Below are positions 13,920 through 23,379 of a stretch of DNA of 64,000 nt, one piece after another. Origin of the DNA: Plicaturopsis crispa FD-325 SS-3 (Eukaryota; Basidiomycota; Agaricomycetes; Amylocorticiales; Amylocorticiaceae); the NCBI GenBank assembly GCA_000827205.1, contig KN832554.1, forward strand, positions 1,610,345 to 1,674,344. Direction: 5' to 3'. A program made the translations under genes and the position numbers. Below the pieces are notes generated by a model. The model was not told where the DNA came from. It searched no databases and saw only the letters and a program-made list of their open reading frames with translations. How positions within the stretch are numbered: the stretch's first letter is position 1; each line of letters starts with the position of its first letter.

Positions 13920-14967
13920 CTAAACCTCGATATTTACACTGATCCCGAGTCGCAACACCAATATATCCCTCTCCGTCAGCACTGGCATCTTGGCCCTCAT
14001 CTCTGCCAGAACGTCGCGGTCCGCAATACCGTCGTTCACAGTGTCGTCGTCCGCGTTCCGCTCTCTATATAGTGTAAATGCAACACGCCTGAGTGCGGGA
14101 AACCTAGACGAGGTAAGGATTTTTTCCAGAAGAGGCAGCTTGAGAGTGCCCAGTTCGGCAACGGAGCGGAACCACACGCTAATTTCAACCTCTGAAAGAA
14201 AGACGGAGGAAACCTCTTCGAGGAGAATGGCTACCCAGCTGCGGCGGGATTCTTCACGATGGCCGTATGTCATGGGGCTGTCCAAACTCAATTTGCGCAA
14301 CGAGGTGTTACTGGATATCGAAACATCTTTCACCGCAGCTGAAGGTCATGACGCAATTAGAATCTTGCGACAACTTGGTCGACTATGAATTTACGCACCA
14401 ACGACATCGGAGCCTATAGGAAACTGCCGCATAGATATCGTGTATTCTTCCAATACAGGTCCAAGCCTTCGTAAGAATTGACCCAATGCGATCCTATTTT
14501 CGTAGGTGATATGTATCTCGAACGAACGAATGGATAGTTGCGGGTGGCGGTCCATTTCCGAAAACCATCGAAGGAATTTACCGCAAAGGTCAACCAATCG
14601 AAGAGTGAGATGCTTTATCCGGAATGAAGGTGGAATGGGCAATCACTGCGTTCCGGCCCAAATTTACTTTCGCGGTAAAGATGGAGAAAAGCCACCTTTC
14701 TGACCTTTCCAGCACGGTGGCAACATGATTGATTCAGCAGCTTGCCAATTCGTGGAAAACCACACTTTCCTTGATGTTTCCCGCAAACGGCAATCCGACG
14801 TTGTTCCATCTACACCTGCTCGGGCTACTTGAGCCTTTCCACTTCAGCAACCCCATCTTTCCCTAGGGCCGCCACTGAACGGTTACCCGTGCATAAATAA
14901 ATAAATAAATCGGAATATTCAATAGAAAATATGATATTCATATAGAAAATGTGCGGACATCGAGCAG

Positions 14968-15540
14968 GTAAATACAAAGGAGTGTTCGCGCGACAAGCCC
15001 TCACCGTATTTGTGTCCCCAATCACCACCTACTTGATGCCCCGGGCGCGCACTACGCGCCCACCTGCGGGACACTGCCGTACTTGCCCGTCAGCAAGGTC
15101 TTCACCTTGCTCGCCTCCCGTGTTCAAGTTCTCGGCGCCGATCAGGCAGCACTCTGTGGACGCGCGGTCAGAATGGACGTAGTGCGGAATGAATGGAAAG
15201 GTACGCACAGGAGATGTTTTGGAGCCAAGGGCCAGCGGTAGATGTAGTCGGTCGCTAGAGGACACTGAGTGACTGGGTCAAAGCATGATTACGAGAGTGT
15301 ACTCACCGCACTTGCCCATAACCTTGATGACGACGGGGAGGCCTCAGGCTATTCGGAATCTTGTCATCCCAGGGCTGGAAGAGCTGCAGGAGCTGGAGAC
15401 GCTCGCTCTTGGAGTCGACAGAAACGTGGATGTTGGCACGGTTAGCGGGGGGAGGGCTGAAAAGTGTCCTGGCTGGGGTGGTAGCTGTGCGGCGGGAGTC
15501 GGAGAAACGGAAGGACTTACAGTCGGAGCCAGTGAGAGTG
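14968..15540 (-). pseudogene. Aconitase gene fragment (3' part), copy A
   Basis: Reverse-complement duplicate of the 3' half of the aconitase fragment described at 16640-17910, carried inside CACTA-like copy A. It encodes degraded aconitase-like peptides (AFTLAGSLSF, PPPANRANIHVSVDSKSERL, LLTGKYGSVPQV) on the minus strand, with intron remnants and in-frame stops. It continues into the N gap. Confidence 0.75.
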
Positions 15541-15813
15541 NNNNNNNNNNNNNNNNNNNNNNNNNNNNNNNNNNNNNNNNNNNNNNNNNNNNNNNNNNNN
15601 NNNNNNNNNNNNNNNNNNNNNNNNNNNNNNNNNNNNNNNNNNNNNNNNNNNNNNNNNNNNNNNNNNNNNNNNNNNNNNNNNNNNNNNNNNNNNNNNNNNN
15701 NNNNNNNNNNNNNNNNNNNNNNNNNNNNNNNNNNNNNNNNNNNNNNNNNNNNNNNNNNNNNNNNNNNNNNNNNNNNNNNNNNNNNNNNNNNNNNNNNNNN
15801 NNNNNNNNNNNNN
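15541..15813. other. Assembly gap (273 N)
   Basis: A run of N lies inside CACTA-like copy A. F-box-like coding resumes at 15814 immediately after it. The gap length is probably an estimate, since comparison with copy B predicts a larger missing piece. Confidence 0.98.
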
Positions 15814-16072
15814 AAGCTGGTGATGAATCGGGCAAAGTCGACCGTAGTTTGCGTCGCGTATTGCTCAAGCCTCAGTACGCGGAGTGACTGGCCGAGGGAC
15901 TCTGCGAGAGCAATGCACGTTGAAGGATTCGGACTGGGCACCGCGGAAATGATCTCGAGTTGATGCAATTTGACAAGCGCGGGTGCGATTAGCGGCAGCG
16001 TCTCATCCGCGATTTCGGGATCGAAGTCCGTCTGCGTAAAGTCCTCGTAGTCGACCGAGTTCGTAGTCGATT

Positions 16073-18234
16073 CACTGCGTTCCGCGCCAAATTTCCTTTC
16101 TCGGGAAATGTCAACGAAGACGACCTTGCTGCCTTGTCTCCACCTTTCCCTAACTTTCCACCTCATGGAAACGTAGATCTACCTCGTCTTTCCTATCTTT
16201 CCCTCAGGCTTGTTTTCGTTCTTCTTTCGCGGCTATTCATGAATAAAACCGCTCGGAAATGTCATGTTGCCCGCGCTGCCACGAAAAGTATTCGTCGCAT
16301 TTCCTTGATCTTGCAAGTGCTCGTTTGTTCGACATTTTCTACCACAGATACAGCTCCGAAACATGACATTTCCACCATGGCAAGCTCGACTGTATCGTCC
16401 TGGGTAAAAATTTGATCTGAGTAAGTTTCTCGTCCTCTCTCCCTTCCTCCATCTCTGCGCATCTGTGCGCCTCGCGGCCTGGCGCACTTACCTCAGCTCT
16501 ACTCCTGCACTTTCGATTCAATTTCTTATTTCTCAGTTAACTGAACATCTCCTAGATATCCGGTGTTCAATAGCAGCGGCAGAATTCTGCGTAAGTTTTC
16601 CCATGCATGAGCCCTGCCACTTTGGTGTGGCCGACTAAATCGACGCGACAAAGTGTCGCGGCCTCACCCACTGGCAGTATGCACAGCAGTCCGCACACAA
16701 CCTCAAGGCCGACCCTGATGCAGAGTACGACGAACACGTCGGGATCGTATGTCTTCAGTTACCAAGTGTATCTTTCCTTCCCGCACTGATGATTACGCAA
16801 AACCTCTCCGAGCTCGAGCCCCGCACAAACGGATTCGATCTCGCTGCTCCCATCTCTAAGTTCACCGCCACCGTGAGGGACGACGACTAACCCGAAGAGC
16901 TTGAGGTCGCGCCCATCGGCTCGTGCACGAACTCGTCGTACGAGGACATGTCACACTCCGTGTCAGTCGCAAAGGACTCGGAGGCTGCCGCGCACGAGCT
17001 CGAGGTTAAGAGCAAGTTCACAATCACCTCCGGCTCGGAGGAGGTCCGCGCAACGTCCAGATTGGCGCCTTCGAGGACGTCGGTGGGCTCGTGCTCGCTG
17101 ATGCATGCGACCCGTGTATTGTCCAGTGCGTGTGCAAGAATGTCAAGAAGTGTGAGAAGAACTCTGGTGCGTGGTCCTTCGTTGTTATGTGTCTTCGAGA
17201 CGTCTTGATAAACGGTTTTATATGTTGCAGTCATTACCTCGCACAACCACATATTCACCAGCCGTGACCACTAACACCTTCGTCGCCTCGCCCGGAATTG
17301 TCACCGCATTCACGCTCGCCGGCAGCCTGTCTTTCAGCACTCTCACTGGCTCCGACTGTAAGTCCTTCCGTTTCTCCGACTCCCGCCGCACAGCTACCAC
17401 CCCAGCCAGGACACTTTTCAGCCCTCCCCCCGCTAACCGTGCCAACATCCACGTTTCTGTCGACTCCAAGAGCGAGCGTCTCCAGCTCCTGCAGCTCTTC
17501 CAGCCCTGGGATGACAAGATTCCGAATAGCCTGAGGCCTCCCCGTCGTCATCAAGGTTATGGGCAAGTGCGGTGAGTACACTCTCGTAATCATGCTTTGA
17601 CCCAGTCACTCAGTGTCCTCTAGCGACCGACTACATCTACCGCTGGCCCTTGGCTCCAAAACATCTCCTGTGCGTACCTTTCCATTCATTCCGCACTACG
17701 TCCATTCTGACCGCGCGTCCACAGAGTGCTGCCTGATCGGCGCCGAGAACTTGAACACGGGAGGCGAGCAAGGTGAAGACCTTGCTGACGGGCAAGTACG
17801 GCAGTGTCCCGCAGGTGGGCGCGTAGTGCGCGCCCGGGGCATCAAGTAGGTGGTGATTGGGGACACAAATACGGTGAGGGCTTGTCGCGCGAACACTCCT
17901 TTGTATTTACCTGCTCGATGTCCGCACATTTTCTATATGAATATCATATTTTCTATTGAATATTCCGATTTATTTATTTATTTATGCACGGGTAACCGTT
18001 CAGTGGCGGCCCTAGGGAAAGATGGGGTTGCTGAAGTGGAAAGGCTCAAGTAGCCCGAGCAGGTGTAGATGGAACAACGTCGGATTGCCGTTTGCGGGAA
18101 ACATCAAGGAAAGTGTGGTTTTCCACGAATTGGCAAGCTGCTGAATCAATCATGTTGCCACCGTGCTGGAAAGGTCAGAAAGGTGGCTTTTCTCCATCTT
18201 TACCGCGAAAGTAAATTTGGGCCGGAACGCAGTG
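16073..18234 (+). mobile_element. CACTA-like (CMC/EnSpm-like) non-autonomous element, copy B, complete
   Basis: The element is 2162 bp long. Its left end starts CACTGCGTTCCG and its right end, read inward, also starts CACTGCGTTCCG; the terminal inverted repeats match at about 31 of the first 36 positions. It is flanked by the trinucleotide ATT on both sides (16070-16072 and 18235-18237), which fits the 3 bp target duplication and CACT(A/G) termini known for the CACTA superfamily. Subterminal motif GGAAATGTCA recurs at 16104-16113 and 16255-16264 and inverted at 16364-16373. The cargo is a decayed aconitase fragment (16640-17910). A TTTA microsatellite lies near 17970. No transposase gene is present. 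The superfamily call is inferred from ends and target site only. Confidence 0.7.
16640..17910 (+). pseudogene. Captured, decayed aconitase gene fragment with introns (copy B)
   Basis: Reading frames in order show LTHWQYAQQSAHNLKADPDA, EYDEHVGI, an intron, [76 protein letters not shown], an intron, AFTLAGSLSF, SERLQLLQLFQPWD, VMGKC, an intron, ATDYIYRW, LLTGKYGSVPQV and finally GLSREHS. This is the order of mitochondrial aconitase (4Fe-4S citrate/isocitrate isomerase), about its central to C-terminal part. The SCTN and ACxPC cysteine motifs of the cluster are still readable. In-frame stops (for example after RDDD and after ARGIK) and frame changes show that it is not functional. Introns are retained, so it derives from genomic DNA, not from mRNA. 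The parental gene is not in this window. Confidence 0.85.
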
Positions 18235-18236
18235 AT

Positions 18237-18965
18237 TGTTACCGTTTCTATAAGCGAGATCCGATTCGAACTTCGGTTCGCTCTTTCACAATTTCAAAAA
18301 ATGAACCGTTGACACATTTCCGGCAGTCTCCGACAGTACCCGCGGCGCGCTACCGCTGCCACCTCAATGCACTGGGCGCGCGTTTTCCGCACATTTCAAG
18401 CCCTGAAAATGCTCTAAGTAATAGATATGTATACAGGAATACAGCCCTCCACATTCCGTTTTTTTCCCGTTCCAAACGACGTTGAACGAGAGGAAAAAGC
18501 GGCGCGCCGTGCACGCTGACTAAGCACCTGCCTTATCGGGAAATATCGCGGCGGGACCATCGCGTCCTCGTCGCGCCTCGACAGGGAGCGGGGGGCCACC
18601 TTCAAGGAGGTTTCTAGTAAGCAAACAGACCGTGAATCGACATATAGGCTCCTTCACTCATACCTCAGCAAAAAAAATATTATTTTCTGATTTTATTTCG
18701 ATTTTATTTCTCTTTTTCTCACTAGTGGTAGCGTGCAGTTTTGACATCCCGAGAACTAGCAGACTGCTACCATATCTCGGGCGACCGAGGAGCATATAAC
18801 TTAATTAACAGTCAGTTGAAAGAGCACGGCGCGCGGATGGACGCGACTCGCGACGCGACGCGTGTACGCGTTCGGAGGAAGTATTGCAGCGTGGCTCGTA
18901 AATATGTTATCGAACCGTGCTGGAAGTGTGAACCCGATCGAATCGATCGCATCGGAAAGGTAACA
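18237..18965. mobile_element. Possible second terminal-inverted-repeat element (729 bp)
   Basis: The segment fills the remaining space between F-box-like blocks 1 and 2. Its ends are related inverted repeats: TGTTACCGTTTC at 18237 and, reading in from 18965, TGTTACCTTTCC, followed on both sides by CGATTCGA-like sequence. No clear target duplication is visible, partly because copy B inserted at its edge. It has no coding capacity. It also contains a small hairpin-like inverted repeat (TGGTAGC ... GCTACCA, about 18725-18773). Confidence 0.4.
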
Positions 18966-19325
18966 GGGGACTCATCACTGTAGTCGACCATGAGAAATTT
19001 GACGTACGGGCCAATATGTGGGCTACTGTTAAGGAGCGTCACGAATAAAGGCGCCTTTGGCAATGCAACAAGGACTGTTTCAAATAGCAAAGACTGGGCC
19101 CAGGATCGCCACGATGTATGAACAAGTGAGCAAGTTCGAAGTGCTCTATATTCGCAGCGGAGATGCTCAATGACCTGGTGCTCGAGCTCTAAAGGGAGCG
19201 CGCGATAGCGAGAGGCGAGGGGTGGGCTATGTTTTTTCGCGGAATCGCGTCAGCGCCGGGTATAAAAATTGACTCGAGTTTCATGCCACGTACAGGATCA
19301 CGTTCAAACTGTTACTGCTTGCCAT

Positions 19326-19933
19326 GGTATTGTTTGTAGTGAGTGGGCCGTATACTGTTGTCGATGTCGCCTCTCGAGTAGGGCCGTAGAATGGAAACTC
19401 GACTGGCGTCGCGCCTCTGAGTCTTGGGGTCAAGGAGTGGGCCAAGGTACAAAGAGATACAGCAAGGACTATATAGCTTTCGAGACAAAGCAAGACGCGA
19501 TTGGATATGTAAAGCAGCCGCGCGGATTCCTCGTGTGGACGCGTACCGAACCCTACAGTATAATCAAGGATACGAGGATTGTAATCGATATACCGTTGAC
19601 CAGTTGAGCGTTGACTGCCTTAGCGCATGTTGGAATAATAACCCTTGAAGCTCGAAGCATGAAGTTGAATGTTACTGTAACGTCGGAAGCAGAGAGGCTT
19701 GAACGTTATACGGCCGCGGCCGATGAATATCGACGCGACGGAAGCGAACCAGCTCAGAACTTACTACGGCGGCTCGAAGATATCAAGGTCCAAGGATGCC
19801 AGAGCATTTTTTCGAAATTGTCAGGGATATATCAAGGATATATCAAGACAAATGTACGCTACAATCATCAGAGCCGTATAAGTGTAGATGCACATAGAAA
19901 GGGCTACATAGACCGCTATCTCTCCTCCTCTCA
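19326..19933. other. Intergenic region between F-box-like copies 1 and 2
   Basis: Upstream sequence of F-box-like copy 1 and downstream sequence of copy 2. I see no gene in it; open frames on the plus strand run into the antisense of copy 2. Confidence 0.4.
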
Positions 19934-21245
19934 CTATCGGAACACCAACATCCCCTTCTCCGCCAACGCGGGCATCTTTGTTTCAATTTCCGCTACACCA
20001 TTGTCGGTGTTCTTCGATCGATACAACGCAAATATGACGCGCCTGAGTGCGGGATATCTGGACGAAGTGAGGATCTTCTCCAGAAGCGGTAGTTTGAGAG
20101 CGTCCAGGTCAGAGATGTTGCGGTACCAGACTTGGAGTTCGACGTCTGTGAGGACCGTGGAGGAGACTTGCTCGAGTAGAATGGGTACCCAACTAACAGA
20201 GCGAGTTGACTCTTCGCCGCCGCGGCGTATCATGAGGTCGTACAGAGTTAAACTGCGCAACGAGGTGTTGCTGGATATCGAGATATCGTCCACAATGGCT
20301 GGAGGCATAATTATTGATGGAATTAGAATCTTGCAAACCCTTGGCAGCATGTGAGAACACGAACCAGTGACGTCGGCATCTGTAGGGATTGAGAACATGC
20401 TTGTCTTGTATTCCTCTAATACAGGGCCGAGTCTGCGCAGAAATTGGCCCACTGCAATCCCATTGTCGGGTGTGACCTCTACCTCGAAGGAGCGGATGGA
20501 CAGTTGCGGATAGGTATCCATATCCGAAAACCATCGAAGAAGTTTCTCACAAGAGTCGACCCATCTAGCGACGAGGCGCTTGATTCTGAACGAAGGCGGC
20601 ATGGCCAATGTGATCGGTCCTGTGTCATTCGCGCCCAAGCCTCCCACACTTTCCAGTTCCAGGTTTTCGAGCAGAGGAAAGCCCGTCATAAAATCGAGGA
20701 AATCCTTCGTGGTTTCCGTCCCAAAGTGCTTGAGCCTAAGCGTGCGTAGGGATCGGCCGAGGCACACCGCGAGAGTAGCGCGCGTGGAGGGACTGAGATG
20801 CAACCCTGCATACATAATATCGAGCGTGTGCAGGTTGACAAGCACCGGAGCGATTGACAGCAACGTCTTGTTCGCGAAGTAGTCCCCGTCGTCCGTTGGC
20901 TCACGTCCGTCGATGACGACGAGTTCTCTGACGTACGATCCAATATGAGGGCTGCCGTCAAGGAGCTTCACGAATAGAGGCCCGCATATTCCATCATATA
21001 GCCAGATGACCTTGAAGAGCAGCGCTTGGACGGGGGAGCACCATGAGGAGTGAACGAGTGCGCAGGTTCGGAGCTCCACCATGTCATCGACCTCTGGGTC
21101 AAAATCTGGGTCAACCAGATGCCCGACGATTTCGAGCTCGAGTTCTAGAGGAAGTCTGCGGTGGGCAGAGGCTATGGGTTCACTAGATTTCTCGCATCGG
21201 CGTCAGGCGTATCTTGCGTACAAATTGCTACACGTACTTGCTCAT
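19934..21245 (-). CDS. F-box-like family protein (copy 2), intact
   Basis: An 8 nt start exon (ATGAGCAA, 21238-21245) is joined through a 55 nt intron (21183-21237, donor GTACGT, branch CTGAC) to the main exon, giving MSNEPIASAHRRLPLELELE. The segment RRLPLELELEIVGHL resembles an F-box helix, followed by a CALVHSSW-type stretch and leucine-rich segments (SIAPVLVNLHTLDIM, SRSLRTLRL-like, GFPLLENLELE, MPPSFRIKRL, QLSIRSFEVEV, GQFLRRLGPVLEEY, ISSNTSLRSLTLY, LPLLEKILTSSRYPALRRV). The last intron (20299-20364) is 66 nt and free of stops in frame. F-box proteins usually deliver substrates to SCF ubiquitin ligases; here the F-box match is weak, so the role is inferred. No cofactors or binding residues can be named. 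It is one of five paralogues in the window. Confidence 0.75.
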
Positions 21246-21709
21246 GGCAGCAATGGCCATCGACATGCCATTCATGAATGCGAGTGACACCTGCTGAGCT
21301 GGCGGCTACTAGCTACTGCGCGCAGTACACAGGCACCTACTATATGGCACCGTCTCCGCTGTTGTCTTCAAAGATAGGCCAGACGTCAGACAAAGATGCC
21401 TGGGAGCTGGCCTTTAACTCGAAGGGATCGTCGGGTGAGTCTCCCAGATGGAAGGAGTCAAAGAAATAATCACAATCAAGTTGTAGAATGAGCGCGCCAC
21501 CGGCGCGCGTCCACGTTTTTAACACTCGATGTATGCCGCGGCATGCGAGGACTCGACATCTTTACGTTGTATTGTCGATAGTCGGGCCTCGAGTCAACTC
21601 CTTGGACAGTGAACGCGCAGACGGCGTATGCAAGCGTCATACAAGAGCAGATGCAATAATATTAGTATCAAATAAATAAGTTTTACTTATGCAGTCGTTT
21701 CTCCTCTTC
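21246..21709. other. Intergenic region between F-box-like copies 2 and 3
   Basis: About 460 bp holding the upstream region of copy 2 and the 3' flank of copy 3. No gene, repeat or RNA recognised. Confidence 0.4.
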
Positions 21710-22992
21710 TCATAGGAACACCAGCGCCCCCTTCCCTGCCAACCCTGGCATCTCCGTCTTGATTTCAGCAATACCATCATCGGTGTGGTCTGACCCATAC
21801 AGCGTGAACACCACGCGCCTGAGCGACGGGAATTTCGGCGAGGTGAGGAGGCCGTCCAGAAGCGGCAGCTTGAGGGCGCGTAGGTCGGAGGTGTCGCGAT
21901 ACCAGACTCGGAATTCGAGGTCTATGAGGAGCGGAGAGGTGGCTTCCTCGAGGAGCATGGGTACCCAGCCGGAGCGAGTGAATGACGCATCGCCGCCGTA
22001 TATTATAATCGAGTCCAGGATTAGTTTGCGGAGCGATGTGTTGCTGGATATCGAGACTTCTTTCACCATGGCTGAGGGTGTCAATTTAATTAGAAAATTC
22101 TGCGGCGACTAGGGGGACATAACACCACGAACCGGCTATGTCGGAGTTCATAGGAATGTGTCGCATGCTCGTCGTGTACTCTTCCAACACGGGGCCGACT
22201 CTCCGCAGAAATTGGCCAACCACGGCCCCGTTCTCGGGTGTAAGCTCGACCTCAAAGGAACGCACGGACAGCTGCCTGTCATTATCCACGTCTATGAACC
22301 AGCGAAAGATGTCCTCGTACGAGCCCATCCATTTGACATAGAGGTGCTTTATGTTGAACGAAGGCGGCATGGCCAACGTGACTGGTCCCGAGTCGTCCCC
22401 ATCCAAGCATGCGGTGCCATTGAGTTCCAGGTTTTCGAGCAGGGGGAAGCCGATAATGAACTTAATAAAGTCGTGCATCGTATCCGTCAAGAAGTGCACG
22501 AGCTTTAGCGTGCGGAGGGACCGACCCAGACACGCCCCGAGAGCAGCGCGCGTAGACGGACTCAGATTCGTGGCCGCCTGCTCAATGCTCAGCGTGTGCA
22601 GGTTGTCAAGTGCGGGTGCGATCCGCGGCAGGATCTCGTCCGCAAACTTGGGCTCGTAGTCCTTCCGCCCGTTGCCCTCCCTGACGGTGAGGATCTTGAC
22701 GTACGGGCCAATATGCGGGCTATCGTCGAGGAGCTTCGCGAAGAGAGGCCCATGGGTGTAGCGAAGGTCGACTTCTTCGAATAGTAGTGACTGGGCCCGG
22801 GTCCGCCAGGAAGTGTGGACGAGTGCGCAGGTTCGGAGCGCTTCTAGGTCAGACAGCGAGTCAAGTTGCCCGATGATCTGATGCTCGAGCTCTAAAGGGA
22901 GCGTGCGGTAGTCGGAGGCAGTGGGTACACTGTATTCTTGTCATTTATATCAGTCGTATTCCAGGTGCAGGTGTATTTGCGTACGGGTTCAT
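21710..22992 (-). CDS. F-box-like family protein (copy 3), intact
   Basis: The start exon is ATGAACCC (22985-22992), spliced after a GTACGC donor to the main exon: MNPVPTASDYRTLPLELEHQ. The protein continues IIGQLDSLSDLEALRTCALV, DDSPHIGPYVKILTVREGNG, FADEILPRIAPALDNLHTL, GFPLLENLELNGTACL, MPPSFNIKHLYVKWM, QLSVRSFEVELTPENG, then a phase-1 intron (about 22073-22134, donor GTTCGT) and MVKEVSISSNTSLRKLILDS to a stop at 21710. It has the same exon plan, same order of leucine-rich segments and similar length (about 390 residues) as its paralogues, and no disabling change. Function beyond an F-box-like adaptor cannot be stated. Confidence 0.75.
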
Positions 22993-23379
22993 GCTGGCAG
23001 TCACGGTAGCTTGATCGACGTGGAAATCTAATCAACGTCGTCTAGATAACTTGAATGCGCGGTGTCGTGAGACCTGCTCAAAAAACGAAAGGCCTCTGTT
23101 GGCTACCTATATATTAAATCAGGTAAATGAAGGCAGACAGCACTGAGATACTTACACGTCGAGGCAGTGAAGAAGAAATACCTGAAACGATGAGCATTGA
23201 GGATGGACGTCCAAGATGAAGAGGCCGCCCTGACTCGCCGGAGCAACCCCGGACTTGCCCCGTGATGGTGCCGCCACAGCTGCAAGCCTTAGCCCCAGAG
23301 TAAATAGCGCTTTCCCCCCGAGGCACTCCTGTTTCATTGTCTTTCCCACTCGCCGCCACCAGCACACCTATTGCACACC
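22993..23379. other. Intergenic region between F-box-like copy 3 and UBC8
   Basis: Divergent upstream region of copy 3 and of the UBE2H-like gene. No further gene supported. Confidence 0.4.

Larger units (their letters stand above)
14644..15813 (-). mobile_element. CACTA-like (CMC/EnSpm-like) non-autonomous element, copy A, interrupted by N gap
   Basis: The visible 897 bp (14644-15540) is the exact reverse complement of 17338-18234: every matching landmark has coordinates summing to 32878, and I found no difference by eye. The outer end begins CACTGCGTTCCG directly after AAT, and the element interrupts F-box-like copy 1 within the ITL/PIPPSF segment. The other end is hidden by the N gap; if the copy is full length like copy B, about 1.27 kb is missing. 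The arm contains the 3' part of the aconitase fragment in antisense. No transposase was seen, so the element must move in trans if it is active. Confidence 0.7.
13920..19325 (-). pseudogene. F-box-like family gene (copy 1) split by transposon insertions
   Basis: This is the relic of an F-box-like paralogue, read on the minus strand in three blocks. Block 1 (about 19325-18966): start exon MASSNSLNVIL, an intron, RYRALPLELEHQVIEHLR and NSSPHIGPYVKFLMVDYSDE. Block 2 (about 16069-15814): SVDYEDFTQTDFDPEIADE, TLPLIAPALVKLHQLEII and VDFARFITS. Block 3 (14640-13920): LPIPPSFRIKHLTLRLVDLC, RHPQLSIRSFEIHI, an intron, AVKDVSISSNTSLRKLSL to a stop at 13920. Aligned with its four intact relatives in this window, the blocks are colinear and free of internal stops. 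The gaps are filled by a probable 729 bp terminal-repeat element plus CACTA-like copy B, and by CACTA-like copy A plus an N gap. About 25 codons (GFPLLENLE...ITL) are missing at the N gap. The near-intact frame suggests recent inactivation. Confidence 0.75.

Noticed and set aside
14825-15540. Several identical open frames repeated at 17338-18053 on the opposite strand
   Set aside because: They are mirror images within the two CACTA-like copies and mostly antisense or frame-shadows of the aconitase fragment, not genes.
14640-18238. Inverted repeat interpreted purely as an assembly artefact
   Set aside because: The right copy has proper element ends and a flanking 3 bp duplication, and the left copy sits in a different host context, so two real insertions explain it better; the N gap itself is an assembly limit.
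18241-18300. GATTCGAAC-like sequence resembling a tRNA B box
   Set aside because: No matching A box or acceptor stem; it lies in the probable terminal-repeat element.
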